The notes beneath the pieces are model-generated. The model was not told the origin of the DNA and did no database searches. It worked only from the letters and a program-made list of their open reading frames with translations. Both the position numbers and the translations under genes were made by a program. This document shows, one piece after another, positions 23,501 through 34,074 of a stretch of DNA of 64,000 nt (positions are counted from its first letter, which is position 1; every line of letters starts with the position of its first letter). The stretch is from NCBI GenBank assembly GCA_914767715.1, contig OU612075.1, positions 20,708,001 to 20,772,000 of the forward strand, read 5' to 3'. This stretch comes from Membranipora membranacea (taxonomy: Eukaryota; Bryozoa; Gymnolaemata; Cheilostomatida; Membraniporidae).

Positions 23501-26500
23501 TGTGGAAAGGGAGTTTAGTCGAAAATCTGACTCAGTACAACATATGTGCACTCAACACGGTCTCAACACAGTCTAATTATCACCCACAGGAATAGCAGAC
23601 AGAACAAAGTCTCTTTGGTTAGACAAAGCACAGATCTTTTCCCGCATGGACTCTCAATTCATATGCCAGTTATGGCAAATTAGCAACTCAATTCAGATAT
23701 TATATGTGAGTGCCATTGGGTAATTATACAGGCAAGAGAACAAGCAATTATGCCAGTTAGCACCAGTATGGAATCTGAGAGGCAAATGAAGTTTAAGTGG
23801 ACTTTGAACTTTATAAAAAATGTTTCAAGTAGTTTTGATGCATGGTTTTTGGTTTGGCAACTTTCAGAGAGCGCAGAGTATGTGATTTCATGCTTACATT
23901 CTGGCGCTGAAAACATCCAAAATGCATGCTGGTTAAAAGACAAGATCAAGTGATCCACAGTACGCTCTCAAACGTCTCTGTCCAAGTGGTTAACTTGTTC
24001 TCTACAGGCACAATGAAATGTTTAAATGGGGCCGTCTTGCAGGGAGGGGGGAAGAGTCTGAGGGGCTCAGACTAGTTAGAACAAGTAGCTGACACATTGT
24101 CACTCACCGAAAGATTGTGGTAGGTTATCAGGTTTAATGAGATGGTATGCTGTATCCATATTGTGTGCGGTATCCAAATCTATGGCTATCGGTAGAGACA
24201 ATGTGAGGTTCAGGTTATCTCCCTCCGTCACATTCAGGGATACTGAGGTCGGCGCAGAAAATACTGGAATATTATCATCGATGTCCTCAATCTGTATCTG
24301 AAATATAACAGAACTCAATTGTATGAGCCAGATATATGATGAGTTTTACAGTGAACGCTATTTCAGCCTCTATGGAAACCCTCTACAACAGCCGAGGTGG
24401 TATGCTGTCAACAAATAATGGACCAACAACATTTCTCAATTTCACAAAACTTTATCACAGTGCAATTCGTCGTACTTCAAAATTGTATTAATTTTCCTAA
24501 CAATTTGATTTTTTTCACTTCTCCTATCTCTGTCATACGGGGAAATGCTTGGAGGCTGAAAACCTCACTGCAATACCACCGTACTTATTTCTATAAACCA
24601 CATTGTGATAAATGTATATTACCAAAATAAAATAAAACTCAACATATACAACAACTCTGCTAAGGATTCTTTTAAACCCTGGAAATGCGTTAATATTTTA
24701 AGTCCATCAGCAGCTCATGAAGGAATTTGTGGACAATTCTTCAATTATTGTTGTGACTGGATTAAATTTATCCTAAAATAAACTTTTACATTCTCAACCC
24801 AAACAGGCTGCGGCCCACAATACGGATTAGCAAATCTCAACAATAGGGAGAATTTCTCGTCAACTCAAATAACGGGAGTCGGGAGTGGCCCATTGTTAGA
24901 AGCAGTGTCTCATTTTAAGACTACATATGACCTGTAATTAGGTACTTTCAGACTAATATATTTACTACTACAAAGTTAACTGATGTAATCAATTAGTCCA
25001 TCAGATGATAAAATCAAAGGAAGGTATTTCTCTAATTAACTTGAAAATAATGTCTCAAATTGATACAAGATGCCAATTAGTCTAAATTATTTAGTCAGAT
25101 GATAGATACAACATACAGTGGCGCGCGTACCACTGCACAACACACAGGTCTTCAGCTAGAAACCATGAGTCAAACGCTGTTTCGAGGCCTTCTCTAGTAC
25201 AACCTCCTCATGGCCGGCCCCAGCAGCATGAAGCCACCCCTGTGTGTTGCTGAGCATCTCAATCAATCTCATCGATCCCTCAGTGCATTTTGTCAGTTTC
25301 GGTGGTTTGACATAATTGGTGTGTTTACGCTGTTGCGCAACCAGGGAGGCTGCCAACTCTTCATTGTTTCAGTGCAACAATGTTCGCCCCATCACTCTCA
25401 TGCTTATACTCCAAGCCAAACCAGTGCAGGGAGGTTTGCTTTCCATCAACTCATCGGCGCAAAGTCGCTATCGTCAAGGCACCCGCCCCACGTGCCACTC
25501 GTTCGCTACTCAAATTCACCACATTGAGCATAGTACAACTCATACACAAGTCAGAGAGATGACTTGTTTGCGCTACAGCCAGTGGGCTGACTGTGATTTC
25601 CTGTCTCGCTCTGCCTGCCTTTTATGCGAGGGCCAAGCTTTTAATCCTATGTTTGTAAAACCTTAGATCTAACTCAGACTCACTTTGACTTTCACTCTGC
25701 AGAGATTAAACTACTTTAATTTGAGTATTAAAGGCATAATCTTGCTTAGCCTTCTACCCCAAGCAATTTGCTTATCATCACTTAATCCCCTCATTCTAAT
25801 CCTTACAAGGATTATAACAAAAGGAATTAAATGCTGGCCAACTCCACAAAACAAAGTGAGTGTGTTAAACCCCAGCTTACAAGTAATAGGATTACTTAGC
25901 TTTTGTCTTCACACAGTGCTGTTGCCATATCCATGCAGATGCGCTTTCTGCCTCATGTACTATGCTTTTTGTGGCTTGTTTGAGTGCTCTTCCTGAAAGC
26001 CCAACTCTGGTCAGAAATTTGATAGCTGATCTAGCCATGAATCCACGGCAGCCAACTTCCACTGCGAATAATTCGCAATTCCAACCTTTGTCTTGGCATT
26101 GTGTGACCAGATCTTCGTATCTTGTCAGTTTTCTCTCATGCGCATATGAGAGATTTTCTTCCCAAGGCACCGTCAATTCCATCAGTATTAGTGCTTTTTC
26201 TTTGTCAGACCAAACAATTAAGTCTGGTCTTTGGTTCGTGATCACAATATGCTGTGGCATGCTGAGCTGCTCTGTGAGGTCGCATCTCACCTGCCATTCT
26301 CCGCTGTTCATCAATCCCTTTTTGCGCAAAATCTTTTCACGCGCTTCACCACCAGCATTAGCATATTCACACTTCTCCGTGACATATTTACACAACACTT
26401 TCAGGACTTGATTATGCCTATACGTGTATCTTCCCAGGCTCTGTTGGCAATTCGACAGTATATGTCGAAGTGTGCCCTTAGCCGAGCACTCGGCGCATTT

Positions 26501-29500
26501 CGAGTTCTCGGTCAAATTCCAGCGTTCCAGGTTTGCCGGGGTCGGTAGTTGATCATAAGCTGCACCAACCAGAAAGCTGATCCTTTGTGGCTCCATCGAC
26601 CACAATTCTGTCCATTTGAGCTGACGCTGCTCAACAGACTCCCAACAAGTCCACCTGCCTTGTTGGGCTTGGCCTACAGCTTGTGTCTGGCGGCGCTCCT
26701 CTTCCATCTTGCGCACCTCATCAACTACCATCTCCCGTCTAACCTTTGGGCTTTCCTTTGAGAACCACCGGTTTGCTTCCCAGCCGATGCCATGACGTGC
26801 AGTTGTCACAGCACCCACAATCTCACTTATCTCCAGTCGAGATTTGGCATCTCTGACAGTCTCTGTGACAGACCATTTTTTACCAGTGTCAAGTGTTGGA
26901 GCACATTCCCTTATCACCTGGTCTGGTGACTCGTTCAACATCATATCCAGTCTCGCCTTTGATGTTTTGTACTCTTCCACAAGCGATTTCATAGGTAGTG
27001 AAAGAGTAAACGAACTGGCATACAGTGCATTAGTGTTGAAGCTCCTTGGAACTCCAAGCCACTTACGCATGTGCTTGTTAATCATTTGCTCCATTCTCTC
27101 AACTGGTGTTAGCGGAATATCATAAACTGTCAGAGGCCACAGAATTCGAGGCATGAGTGCAAAGTTGAGAATCCAGGCTTTGTATTTGCCAGACAGACCA
27201 CATTTTTCAATCGCGTCCAGCCCTGTAATGAGTTGCTTTTTCACCTCGTTTCCGCGAAACCTGTCTGTGATCGGTAAACTATACCATCTTCCTAAGCTCT
27301 TCACAGGCTGCTCTGCAAGCGTGGGAATACGCTCTGTTCCTATGAAGTAGGTATTTGGTACAGGTTTGCCTTTACACAAAGACAGGGACCGGCTCTTGCT
27401 AGGTTTGAATCGCATCGCACATCTCTCTATCAACTCATGCAGTCTATCGATTGAAGCTACAACCTGGGCCTTATCTGGTGATATTATTGTAATATCGTCC
27501 ATAAAGGCCCTCATCGGCGGTAGTATCTGGTTATTCGCAACCTGGATCCCATTCACACTGCCTTGCGAATTCCGTATAACTATCTCCATCACCATAACGA
27601 ATAGCAAAGGTGATATAGCACATCCCATAGGGATGCCTACTGCCAGCTCTTGCCAGCTCGTGGTAAAGTTCTTAGTAGTGAATCGCATTTTGAACTTTTT
27701 ATAGTAGCGCTCAACCATAACCCTTAGCCTGTCGGGCACCCAGAAGTGTGATAGTGCGAGGTCAATTATGCTGTGCGGTACAGAACCATAGGCATTCGCC
27801 AAATCCAACCAGATTACCTCAAGGTTCGATTTTGCTTGTTTAGCAGACTTTATTGCTGACCAAATCATGCTCACATGCTCAAGACATCCAGGGAATCCTG
27901 GGATGCCTGCCTTCTGAACTGATGGATCAATGAATCCATTGTTCATAAGATAATCTGTGAGGCGTTTTGCCAGAACGCTGAAGAATATCTTGCCTTCTAC
28001 ATTTAGCAGTGATATTGGTCTAAACTGCCCTAGGTCCTCCGCCTTATCCTCTTTCGGTATATACACACCATTCGCACAACACCACTCATCTGGGATCTTG
28101 CCAGACTTCCAGATTTGGTTGAGCACTTTTGTCAAGATCTCCAGTATGCCTGGACATTTCTTGTATAGCTTATAACTGATGCCATTAATTCCTGGAGCAC
28201 TTTTGGCACGTGCCTTGGTAACTACATGTGCAACTTCTCCAAGCTTGATATCACCCATCTCAAAACTGAAACCTGGAGATGTTGGACGTTTAAGCCCAGC
28301 AATATCAGTGTTCACCTCGCTCTTGTTACCGTACACTTTTGCCAAGTGTGCCTCAACTTCTGCCTGACTAGCCTTGAGCTCGCCGCTCTTACTCTGCTCA
28401 AACAACTTCTTGGCAAATCCGTATGGATTTTTCATGAAATTGTTCAAGTTCTTTCGCTTCAACTTCCTCTTCTTCCTCAAGGCCTCAGCTCTGGCTAGCC
28501 TTCTTAATCGTTCCTTGACATCATTAAGCAATACAGAAAGCCCATGCCTTTCTGATTCAGCGCAATTTCTCATTCTCTCTCTCAGCGCGCGTTGCTGATT
28601 TCTCAGTTTGCCTTTCTCATATTGGCGTCTATTTGGTATTTTGGTGCACTGAGTTCCACCTCGTTTCGCAACTAAGCCAAACTTCTCCTCACAAATTGAA
28701 AAGAGGATAGCAGGCAGTTGTTTGGCCTTTTTCTCACCGCTTCCAGTCAATGCAGAGTTGAGAGCAACAACTGCATATTCGTCAAGCTCACGCCAAGTCT
28801 TGACACTGCTCATCTTTGGCCACTCAACCTCCTGCCTTTCACAACCGCTCCCATGATGCTCGGTGGGTGTTTGAGAATTGGTTGTCTGCCCACTGTGGTT
28901 TTCAACCTGGGGCAGTGTACCATCCGTCTTAGGTGCAGAGTTATCTACACTGCGGTTCTCTAACACCACTTCGCATCCCTTCTTAGTTCTGTGTATTTTC
29001 ATACCACGCTCAGTTTTGAAACCCCTCTGGCATACGCAAGTCCATGGCATTTCCGAGTTCGTTATAACAGTTAACCGGGTACCAGTAGGTCTCTCATCCT
29101 CCCCTTCGTTTCCGGGTAGACCTTGGGGGCATTTTTCCATATACGAACTTGTTGCGAGTGGTGGGTTGCCCATTATGACATAATCATAATGTTCGGGACT
29201 TCGGGCTGCGAACCCTGGTCCCACCCTGGGTTTCTTTCAACCATGTCAACTGTCTTTCCAATAGTCAGCTGTCTTTCCAGCAGTCAGCTGTCTTTCCAGC
29301 AGTCAGCTGTCTTTCCAGCAGTCAAGCCAGATACTATCTAGCCCACAACAAAGATACAACATACAGTGGCGCGCGTACCACTGCACAACACACAGGTCTT
29401 CAGCTAGAAACCATGAGTCAAACGCTGTTTCGAGGCCTTCTCTAGTACAACCTCCTCATGGCCGGCCCCAGCAGCATGAAGCCACCCCTGTATGTGATCT

Positions 29501-31361
29501 AAACTGCATAAGTGCAGAACATCGCTGGGACAAATATCTCATCTACTCAAAAAATTTCTTCCCTGTTCATTTATTGTGAAAGAATCTTGCAGCATTGTTT
29601 TAATAGTACAGAGTTTACTCCAGATTGGACCAGGAATTTATAACAATGAGATGAGCAATACTTTCAACATGAGCCCTTTTCTTATAACTGAGCTAAAATA
29701 ATAGACAGGTGTAAAGCAACAACCCTTGTCCTGTTGTCAAATATTAACCAGCATGTCAATGGTTTGACAAGAGACAACAGGTGATTATGAGTGAGAATTA
29801 TTTAGTAGTGAGTAAGTGGTAAAACAAACATAATCTCAACGACCCCCCAAATCTCAAGTAGGCTCAGACAATTCTTGGATAACAACTAAAATTCTCAAAT
29901 AACAGAAGATCTGTGAGGATTAAGCTAAGGAACCTGCCTTGTTAGATTTCATGCGCAAAATTATTCAATTTAGTCGCATTAGAACTGCTGCCTATTTTCA
30001 AATTATGTCAGCAGTACCTAGTTTATCAATATCTAACTAGATCACTGGCAAATTGAAAATAATTCTAGAAATAAACTAAAAAAGTAAGCTGGTGACATAA
30101 TAGGGCAGGTGGCCACTATACCTTGATCTTAAAGATGCTGAATTGCTGAGCGTAGTCCATCATGATATCCAGATCTACTGTACAGAGCTCCACACCAGGG
30201 ATACAGACAGTCTCTCGATCTATTCTAGTCTTAGTCTTTATCTCCCCTGTTTCTGTGTCAATAGTGAAGTGGTCGGAGCCACCAAGGATCTGGTAACTAC
30301 AATATATACAAATACATAATAAGCAAATGAGGTTATATGGCTGTAAATTAAACTTTCTCTGTATTTATTTGTTCGATGTCTGAGAGCACAAGAAACCAAT
30401 CCAAGAGTGGCCGCAGGACAAGGCTATTACCATCCACATTATTGCAGGAAATGATTGAATGATGACAAAATTACAAAAATGTTGATACTTCACATGTAAA
30501 GAAGTATTCAAATATTGTCTCCAATTATCACTCAAATTAATTATAGTAATATGGCAATATTTTTAAAATAGAATTATTGTATACTCTTTATGATAACTGT
30601 ACAGTCAGGAACCACAATCAAGAACGTGCAGACAGAGGTAACAACGCAGATAACAAATGAGGTGATAATCACAGAGCAATATTTCACTCTGGGAGGAATG
30701 AAAGACTTTGTGTAATATACCGATAAATAATAATCTAAAATTAGCACCTGCTCAGCGATGACATCCGGTGCCAGTCGGTGTCAAGCAGAATAATAATTAT
30801 TGGTGAAAATTAAGGTTAGATTTCAAAACTAATATTAAATTTTGAATTGAAGCGCTTCACCGTTCCAAACATACAAGGATAAGATTCCTCCATATTTTTG
30901 CAATAAAACTCAATTTTTCAGCTCTCTTGAATACCACAAATTAATGTTTGTTAACAAAGCCAAATATATACACCAACCGCTAACTCTTTGACATGTCTAA
31001 CCGCACCGCTCCTCAATCAAACGTCCTGGTTTCTTTTGTTTATTTATACTATAGACTTTATTTCTTTCCATTACAAGCATTCTTTTATACCCGTCCTTTT
31101 ACCAGAATAACAAAAAATAATAAAAAGAAACCTATGACTTGATTATTCCACTCACCCGATCTCTGTATGTTGAGTATCTCCGATTATGGTAGCTTTGATA
31201 CTATGAGTGGAGAGATCGATAACTTTGACTCCAGCTGGCTCTTCCTCCATGATGACCACCGTCACTTCTCTAGGGCTGTCGCCGGCAGCATAACAAAGTA
31301 TCAGAGCAGAGAGTATGAGGGACAGCCGACACATGACTGTCGACAGCGAAGGTAACATCAT
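17589..31361 (-). CDS. Protocadherin, 7 cadherin repeats, 14 exons
   Basis: Single-pass calcium-dependent adhesion protein of 1084 aa. Exons on the minus strand: 31156-31361, 30122-30296, 24108-24297, 23129-23249, 22662-22888, 22148-22344, 21669-21932, 21251-21400, 20855-20990, 20326-20624, 19788-20016, 19253-19542, 18479-18727, 17589-18110. All are GT-AG and the phases sum exactly. A signal peptide (MCRLSLILSALILCYAAG) opens exon 1. EC1 has the protocadherin-type DxxTGEIKTKTRIDRETVC. Calcium-binding linkers IEDIDDNIPVF, LDINDNTPVF, VIDENDHAPHI, LEDINDHAPQF, VELNDNPPVF and LEDINDNRPVF separate seven ECs. One membrane span (IITYCVMSAVIVAVVIGAV) sits in exon 12. The tail is Ser/Asp-rich and ends in FIV, a possible class II PDZ ligand. 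Vertebrate protocadherins encode the whole ectodomain in one exon; here it is split over twelve. The exact orthology group is not resolved. Confidence 0.92.
25104..25243 (-). repeat. Terminal direct repeat, element 3' side
   Basis: 140 bp, base-for-base identical to 29352-29491. On the minus strand the inner part can pair as GGGGCC (25216-25221) with GGCCTC (25184-25189), and CCATGAG (25207-25213) with CTCATGG (25163-25169). A small AAAC/GTTT hairpin lies between them at 25172-25182. This is a nested pseudoknot arrangement. Confidence 0.9.
25892..29224 (-). CDS. Retrotransposon polyprotein: zinc finger, reverse transcriptase, restriction-like endonuclease
   Basis: An uninterrupted 1110-aa ORF. 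Residues 63-84 hold an N-terminal CCHC finger (C63, C65, H78, C84). A basic linker follows at about 200-270. The RT runs from about 340 to 690, with FRPISLLN near 401, WLDLANAYGSVP near 472, GIPMGCAISPLL near 530 and the catalytic AFMDD at 573-577. After the thumb comes a Cys-His knuckle, C910-x2-C913-x7-H921-x4-C926, and then a restriction-like endonuclease with RPD at 999-1001 and E1016 followed by LTVP. This knuckle plus PD-(x)-E endonuclease order is diagnostic of the early-branching R2/NeSL/Hero group, which nicks DNA and primes reverse transcription at the target. No frameshift or stop is present, so it may be active. The first Met is used; a later start is possible. Confidence 0.93.
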   Translation of the reverse strand: MGPGFAARSPEHYDYVIMGNPPLATSSYMEKCPQGLPGNEGEDERPTGTRLTVITNSEMPWTCVCQRGFKTERGMKIHRTKKGCEVVLENRSVDNSAPKTDGTLPQVENHSGQTTNSQTPTEHHGSGCERQEVEWPKMSSVKTWRELDEYAVVALNSALTGSGEKKAKQLPAILFSICEEKFGLVAKRGGTQCTKIPNRRQYEKGKLRNQQRALRERMRNCAESERHGLSVLLNDVKERLRRLARAEALRKKRKLKRKNLNNFMKNPYGFAKKLFEQSKSGELKASQAEVEAHLAKVYGNKSEVNTDIAGLKRPTSPGFSFEMGDIKLGEVAHVVTKARAKSAPGINGISYKLYKKCPGILEILTKVLNQIWKSGKIPDEWCCANGVYIPKEDKAEDLGQFRPISLLNVEGKIFFSVLAKRLTDYLMNNGFIDPSVQKAGIPGFPGCLEHVSMIWSAIKSAKQAKSNLEVIWLDLANAYGSVPHSIIDLALSHFWVPDRLRVMVERYYKKFKMRFTTKNFTTSWQELAVGIPMGCAISPLLFVMVMEIVIRNSQGSVNGIQVANNQILPPMRAFMDDITIISPDKAQVVASIDRLHELIERCAMRFKPSKSRSLSLCKGKPVPNTYFIGTERIPTLAEQPVKSLGRWYSLPITDRFRGNEVKKQLITGLDAIEKCGLSGKYKAWILNFALMPRILWPLTVYDIPLTPVERMEQMINKHMRKWLGVPRSFNTNALYASSFTLSLPMKSLVEEYKTSKARLDMMLNESPDQVIRECAPTLDTGKKWSVTETVRDAKSRLEISEIVGAVTTARHGIGWEANRWFSKESPKVRREMVVDEVRKMEEERRQTQAVGQAQQGRWTCWESVEQRQLKWTELWSMEPQRISFLVGAAYDQLPTPANLERWNLTENSKCAECSAKGTLRHILSNCQQSLGRYTYRHNQVLKVLCKYVTEKCEYANAGGEAREKILRKKGLMNSGEWQVRCDLTEQLSMPQHIVITNQRPDLIVWSDKEKALILMELTVPWEENLSYAHERKLTRYEDLVTQCQDKGWNCELFAVEVGCRGFMARSAIKFLTRVGLSGRALKQATKSIVHEAESASAWIWQQHCVKTKAK
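29244..29325. repeat. 19-bp tandem repeats in the retroelement 5' leader
   Basis: About four copies of AGTCAGCTGTCTTTCCAGC, with the copy nearest the ORF more diverged. They lie between the ORF start and the 5' terminal direct repeat. Tandem 5' units often act as promoter or enhancer modules in retrotransposons; that role is an inference here. Confidence 0.85.
29352..29491 (-). repeat. Terminal direct repeat, element 5' side
   Basis: Identical over 140 bp to 25104-25243. It marks the upstream edge of the retrotransposon on its coding strand. Confidence 0.9.
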
Positions 31362-31933
31362 TGTACTGTGGTTACGTTCGTATAAATCTGAAATAGAAAT
31401 GAGGCATGAGGAGCATCTACGAGAGAAGAAATAACATGCAGTAGTGAATAATCAAGAATGTGGATGTATGCAACTGAAAATAAATAAATAGCTCCAATAT
31501 GTAATAAGGAATGATCAGCATTTTTCAGAGAGGGGAAGTAACACATGATCATATGATGATAAATAGAATGCAGTTTATTTTAATGTTAGATCTAACCAAC
31601 TGTAAATAATACTTTATCATGACTAAATTTTGTTCTGTTAAAGCAAAAAAAGGTTTGATTGATTGTTATCTAAGTAATCTCAAGTGCTTCTCCAGCCAGC
31701 CACAACCTACCTGACAAGGTTACTAAGTAATTCTGACTTGTGCCATGAATTCACTCACACTTATATGTCAGGATACAACAACAAACTGTTAATTATTGTC
31801 AATGCATCATCCAACCACAGAAGAGTGTGTCACTCAGGCTTTCACACTAATCCCCTTCTGTCGCTATTGAATTGTGGGAGGGACTTAATCTCAATCACTT
31901 ACATACATTGTCATTATGACATGAATTACAGAT

Positions 31934-32301
31934 CATTCCTAGTAATTAAACACCACAGCAGCATTATAAAGAGTGGTGTTTTCAGTTTCAGGATTAAATG
32001 TTTAATCCCGTTGATGATAGCTATACTGCCAATTAAAACTTTAAATATTCATGACACTGATGGGCTAATTGGTTAGGCAATGGCGGCATGTAAATTACAA
32101 TAAGGTGGTCCCAATAAAGGATATAAAAGTTTTAGATTTACAAAAAAAAAACAAAGTAAAACAATGAAATTAATTAAAAATCACATGCCACTTCTCCGGG
32201 TAGTAAATTAAGCCCATGCTACGCTACTGCATACATTAATCTTAGCTAGAAAAAGAGCCATAAGAATTGACTGGACCCAAATTTGTTTAGTCAGAATAAC
32301 A
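31934..32301 (+). repeat. Dispersed repeat of about 350 bp, copy 1
   Basis: Matches 35326-35668 in the same orientation, with shared blocks such as TTCAGGATTAAATGTTTAAT, AATTAAAACTTTAAATATT and AATAAAGGATATAAAAGTTT. Copy 1 lies upstream of the protocadherin start, copy 2 in an intron of the GM2-activator-like gene. There is no coding capacity. No clear terminal inverted repeats were seen, so class is unknown. Confidence 0.85.
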
Positions 32302-32772
32302 TCCTTTTTTGTATGATCATGCTCATACAGAGGGAAATTTTAATGCAATTTTTATGAATGTTCAAACGTATCGTCTTCCCATATAGCACAAACTACGGTA
32401 AATTTGTTCTCCATAAAAACATCATTTATCTGCATAAGCGCTGCCATGTAGGATATGCTGATGCCTTGGTGGACATCATATCAAACTGGCCAAAAGATAT
32501 GGATGCAAAAGACGTCAACTGTATACTGCATTTTTTGACCTCTCACAAGGTTGGGGCCTGATGAATCATACCATCCTTGATCGGAAGGTGAAGGTGGATG
32601 ACCTGACATCTCTTACGCATGTGCGAAGCGCCCGTCGGAAATTGAGAAATCACTTTCTCACCTATAGAACAGCTTAAGTACAAATAGGCCCAGGGGATAA
32701 ACGAGGGTAGGTCCCATGGGGCGCAAAACAACATGTTGTGCGTAGGTAGAAACCACGATCATATAAATATTG

Positions 32773-33799
32773 GACTTTTCCAAAGCTTTTGATCGGCTGC
32801 AACCATCCACTGTGCTGCAGAAAATGAACGACCACAGATTTAACACCCTCAGATTATCAGACTCATCGCAGACTTCCTGAAAAGACAAAAGCAGTGTGTG
32901 AATTTCAACAGCTCCACTTCAGAATACATTGACATAAATGTTGGAACTCAACAGGGCACAAAACTTGGGCCAATATTGCGGCTCATATATGTTAACGATC
33001 TCCTGGTTCCTGAGTTCGAAACTGTTAAGTATGCAGATGATAGCACTTTCTAGTTAAGAATTAGCCACCCTGATATCCAATCAATTGTACCAGTCATTGA
33101 ACAGACTGCTCTATGATCAGCAAACAATCACATGCTCCTAAATGCTGACAAGACTGTTATTATTATTTTTTTTTAAACGTTTATTGACAAGTATTATGAA
33201 TTTCTTTTTGAATTATTTACCAAAATCCAGTATTTTTTGAGAATAGCAGCATCAATCCCTCCCGAGTGATGAAGTTTTTAGGCATCTATATTGATGACCA
33301 CCTGACTTTTATTCCACATGTCAATACTATAATCAAAAGCTGCAACTCTAAGTGATTTTTAATGAGACAACTCAAAAGATTGGGAATGTCCTCGACTGGC
33401 CTATGTAATTTTTACTGCGCTAACATTAGATCAGCTCTCTGTTATGGTGCACCAGTTTTTTTGTATCATTTTTTATTAGACACTACCAAATCGAAGGTTG
33501 AGCATGTTCAAGACACAGCCACCCGAATTATTTTCCCTCATAGACCATATTGTGATAGGCTGGATATGCTGGATTTGTTTTCACTTGATGATTTGATTAT
33601 ACGTCAATCTACCACGCATTTTAGTAAGGTGGCCAACAGCTGTGCACATCCGCTACATGGTAGGATCATTTTTAATAATTCCAGGAGATCCTCTAGATGC
33701 CATACTGCTTTTAGACCGAAGAAAGCAAGGCCAGAGAAAAGGAAAAACAGTTTTTTTACATTTTATATGAATTACCATAATTCTGGACACAAATTTTAG
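32773..33799 (+). pseudogene. CR1/L2-like non-LTR retrotransposon relic, second copy of family
   Basis: Palm-domain motifs appear in order but in broken frames: DFSKAFDRLQP at 32773, a frameshift near 32850, NVGTQQGTKLGP near 32940-32970, and VKYADDSTF near 33030 followed at once by a stop. The C-terminal region (33362-33799) holds RSALCYGAPVFLYHF and HPLHGRIIFNN. The block closely resembles the minus-strand relic at 11396-13429 (DFSKAFDRLQP, VGTPQGMKLG, VKYADD), so both belong to one family. It lies between the protocadherin promoter and the 3' end of the GM2-activator-like gene. Confidence 0.88.
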
Positions 33800-34074
33800 T
33801 TGCATTTTATATGCTGTAAATATTCAAGTACTATCATTGATGCTTCTCACTTCAAGTGATAATTATGAATGTACCAATACACTCATACTCAAATAGTATT
33901 CATATGTTTGTGGTAGATACAGATCAGAGTGAATTATAATTTTTTACATTTTATTAAAATAATACTATATTCAGAATACAATACTTAGGGAACCATATAT
34001 TTGAGCTTTTAGCACAGTTTGGTGAACCGTCGAACAATCGTGTTGACTACTTTGGGGGGGGGGGAGAGATTCAA

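Larger units (their letters stand above)
25104..29491 (-). mobile_element. R2/NeSL-type (RLE) non-LTR retrotransposon with terminal direct repeats
   Basis: A 4.4-kb element lies in protocadherin intron 2, in the same orientation as the host gene. On the minus strand the order is: 140-bp direct repeat (29352-29491), 5' leader with 19-bp tandem repeats, one intact ORF (25892-29224), a 3' region (25244-25891), and a second identical 140-bp repeat (25104-25243). The repeats are clearly richer in GC than the host intron, which suggests they belong to the element and are not a long target-site duplication. Perfect repeat identity and the intact ORF point to recent insertion. No short target-site duplication is evident outside the repeats. 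Confidence 0.85.

Noticed and set aside
25244-25891. Plus-strand open frames over the retrotransposon 3' region and ORF
   Set aside because: They are shadows of the minus-strand element; they lack starts, motifs and codon character.
32358-32561. Plus-strand 67-codon frame before the second CR1/L2 relic
   Set aside because: No match to the 5' part of the related relic and no recognisable domain.
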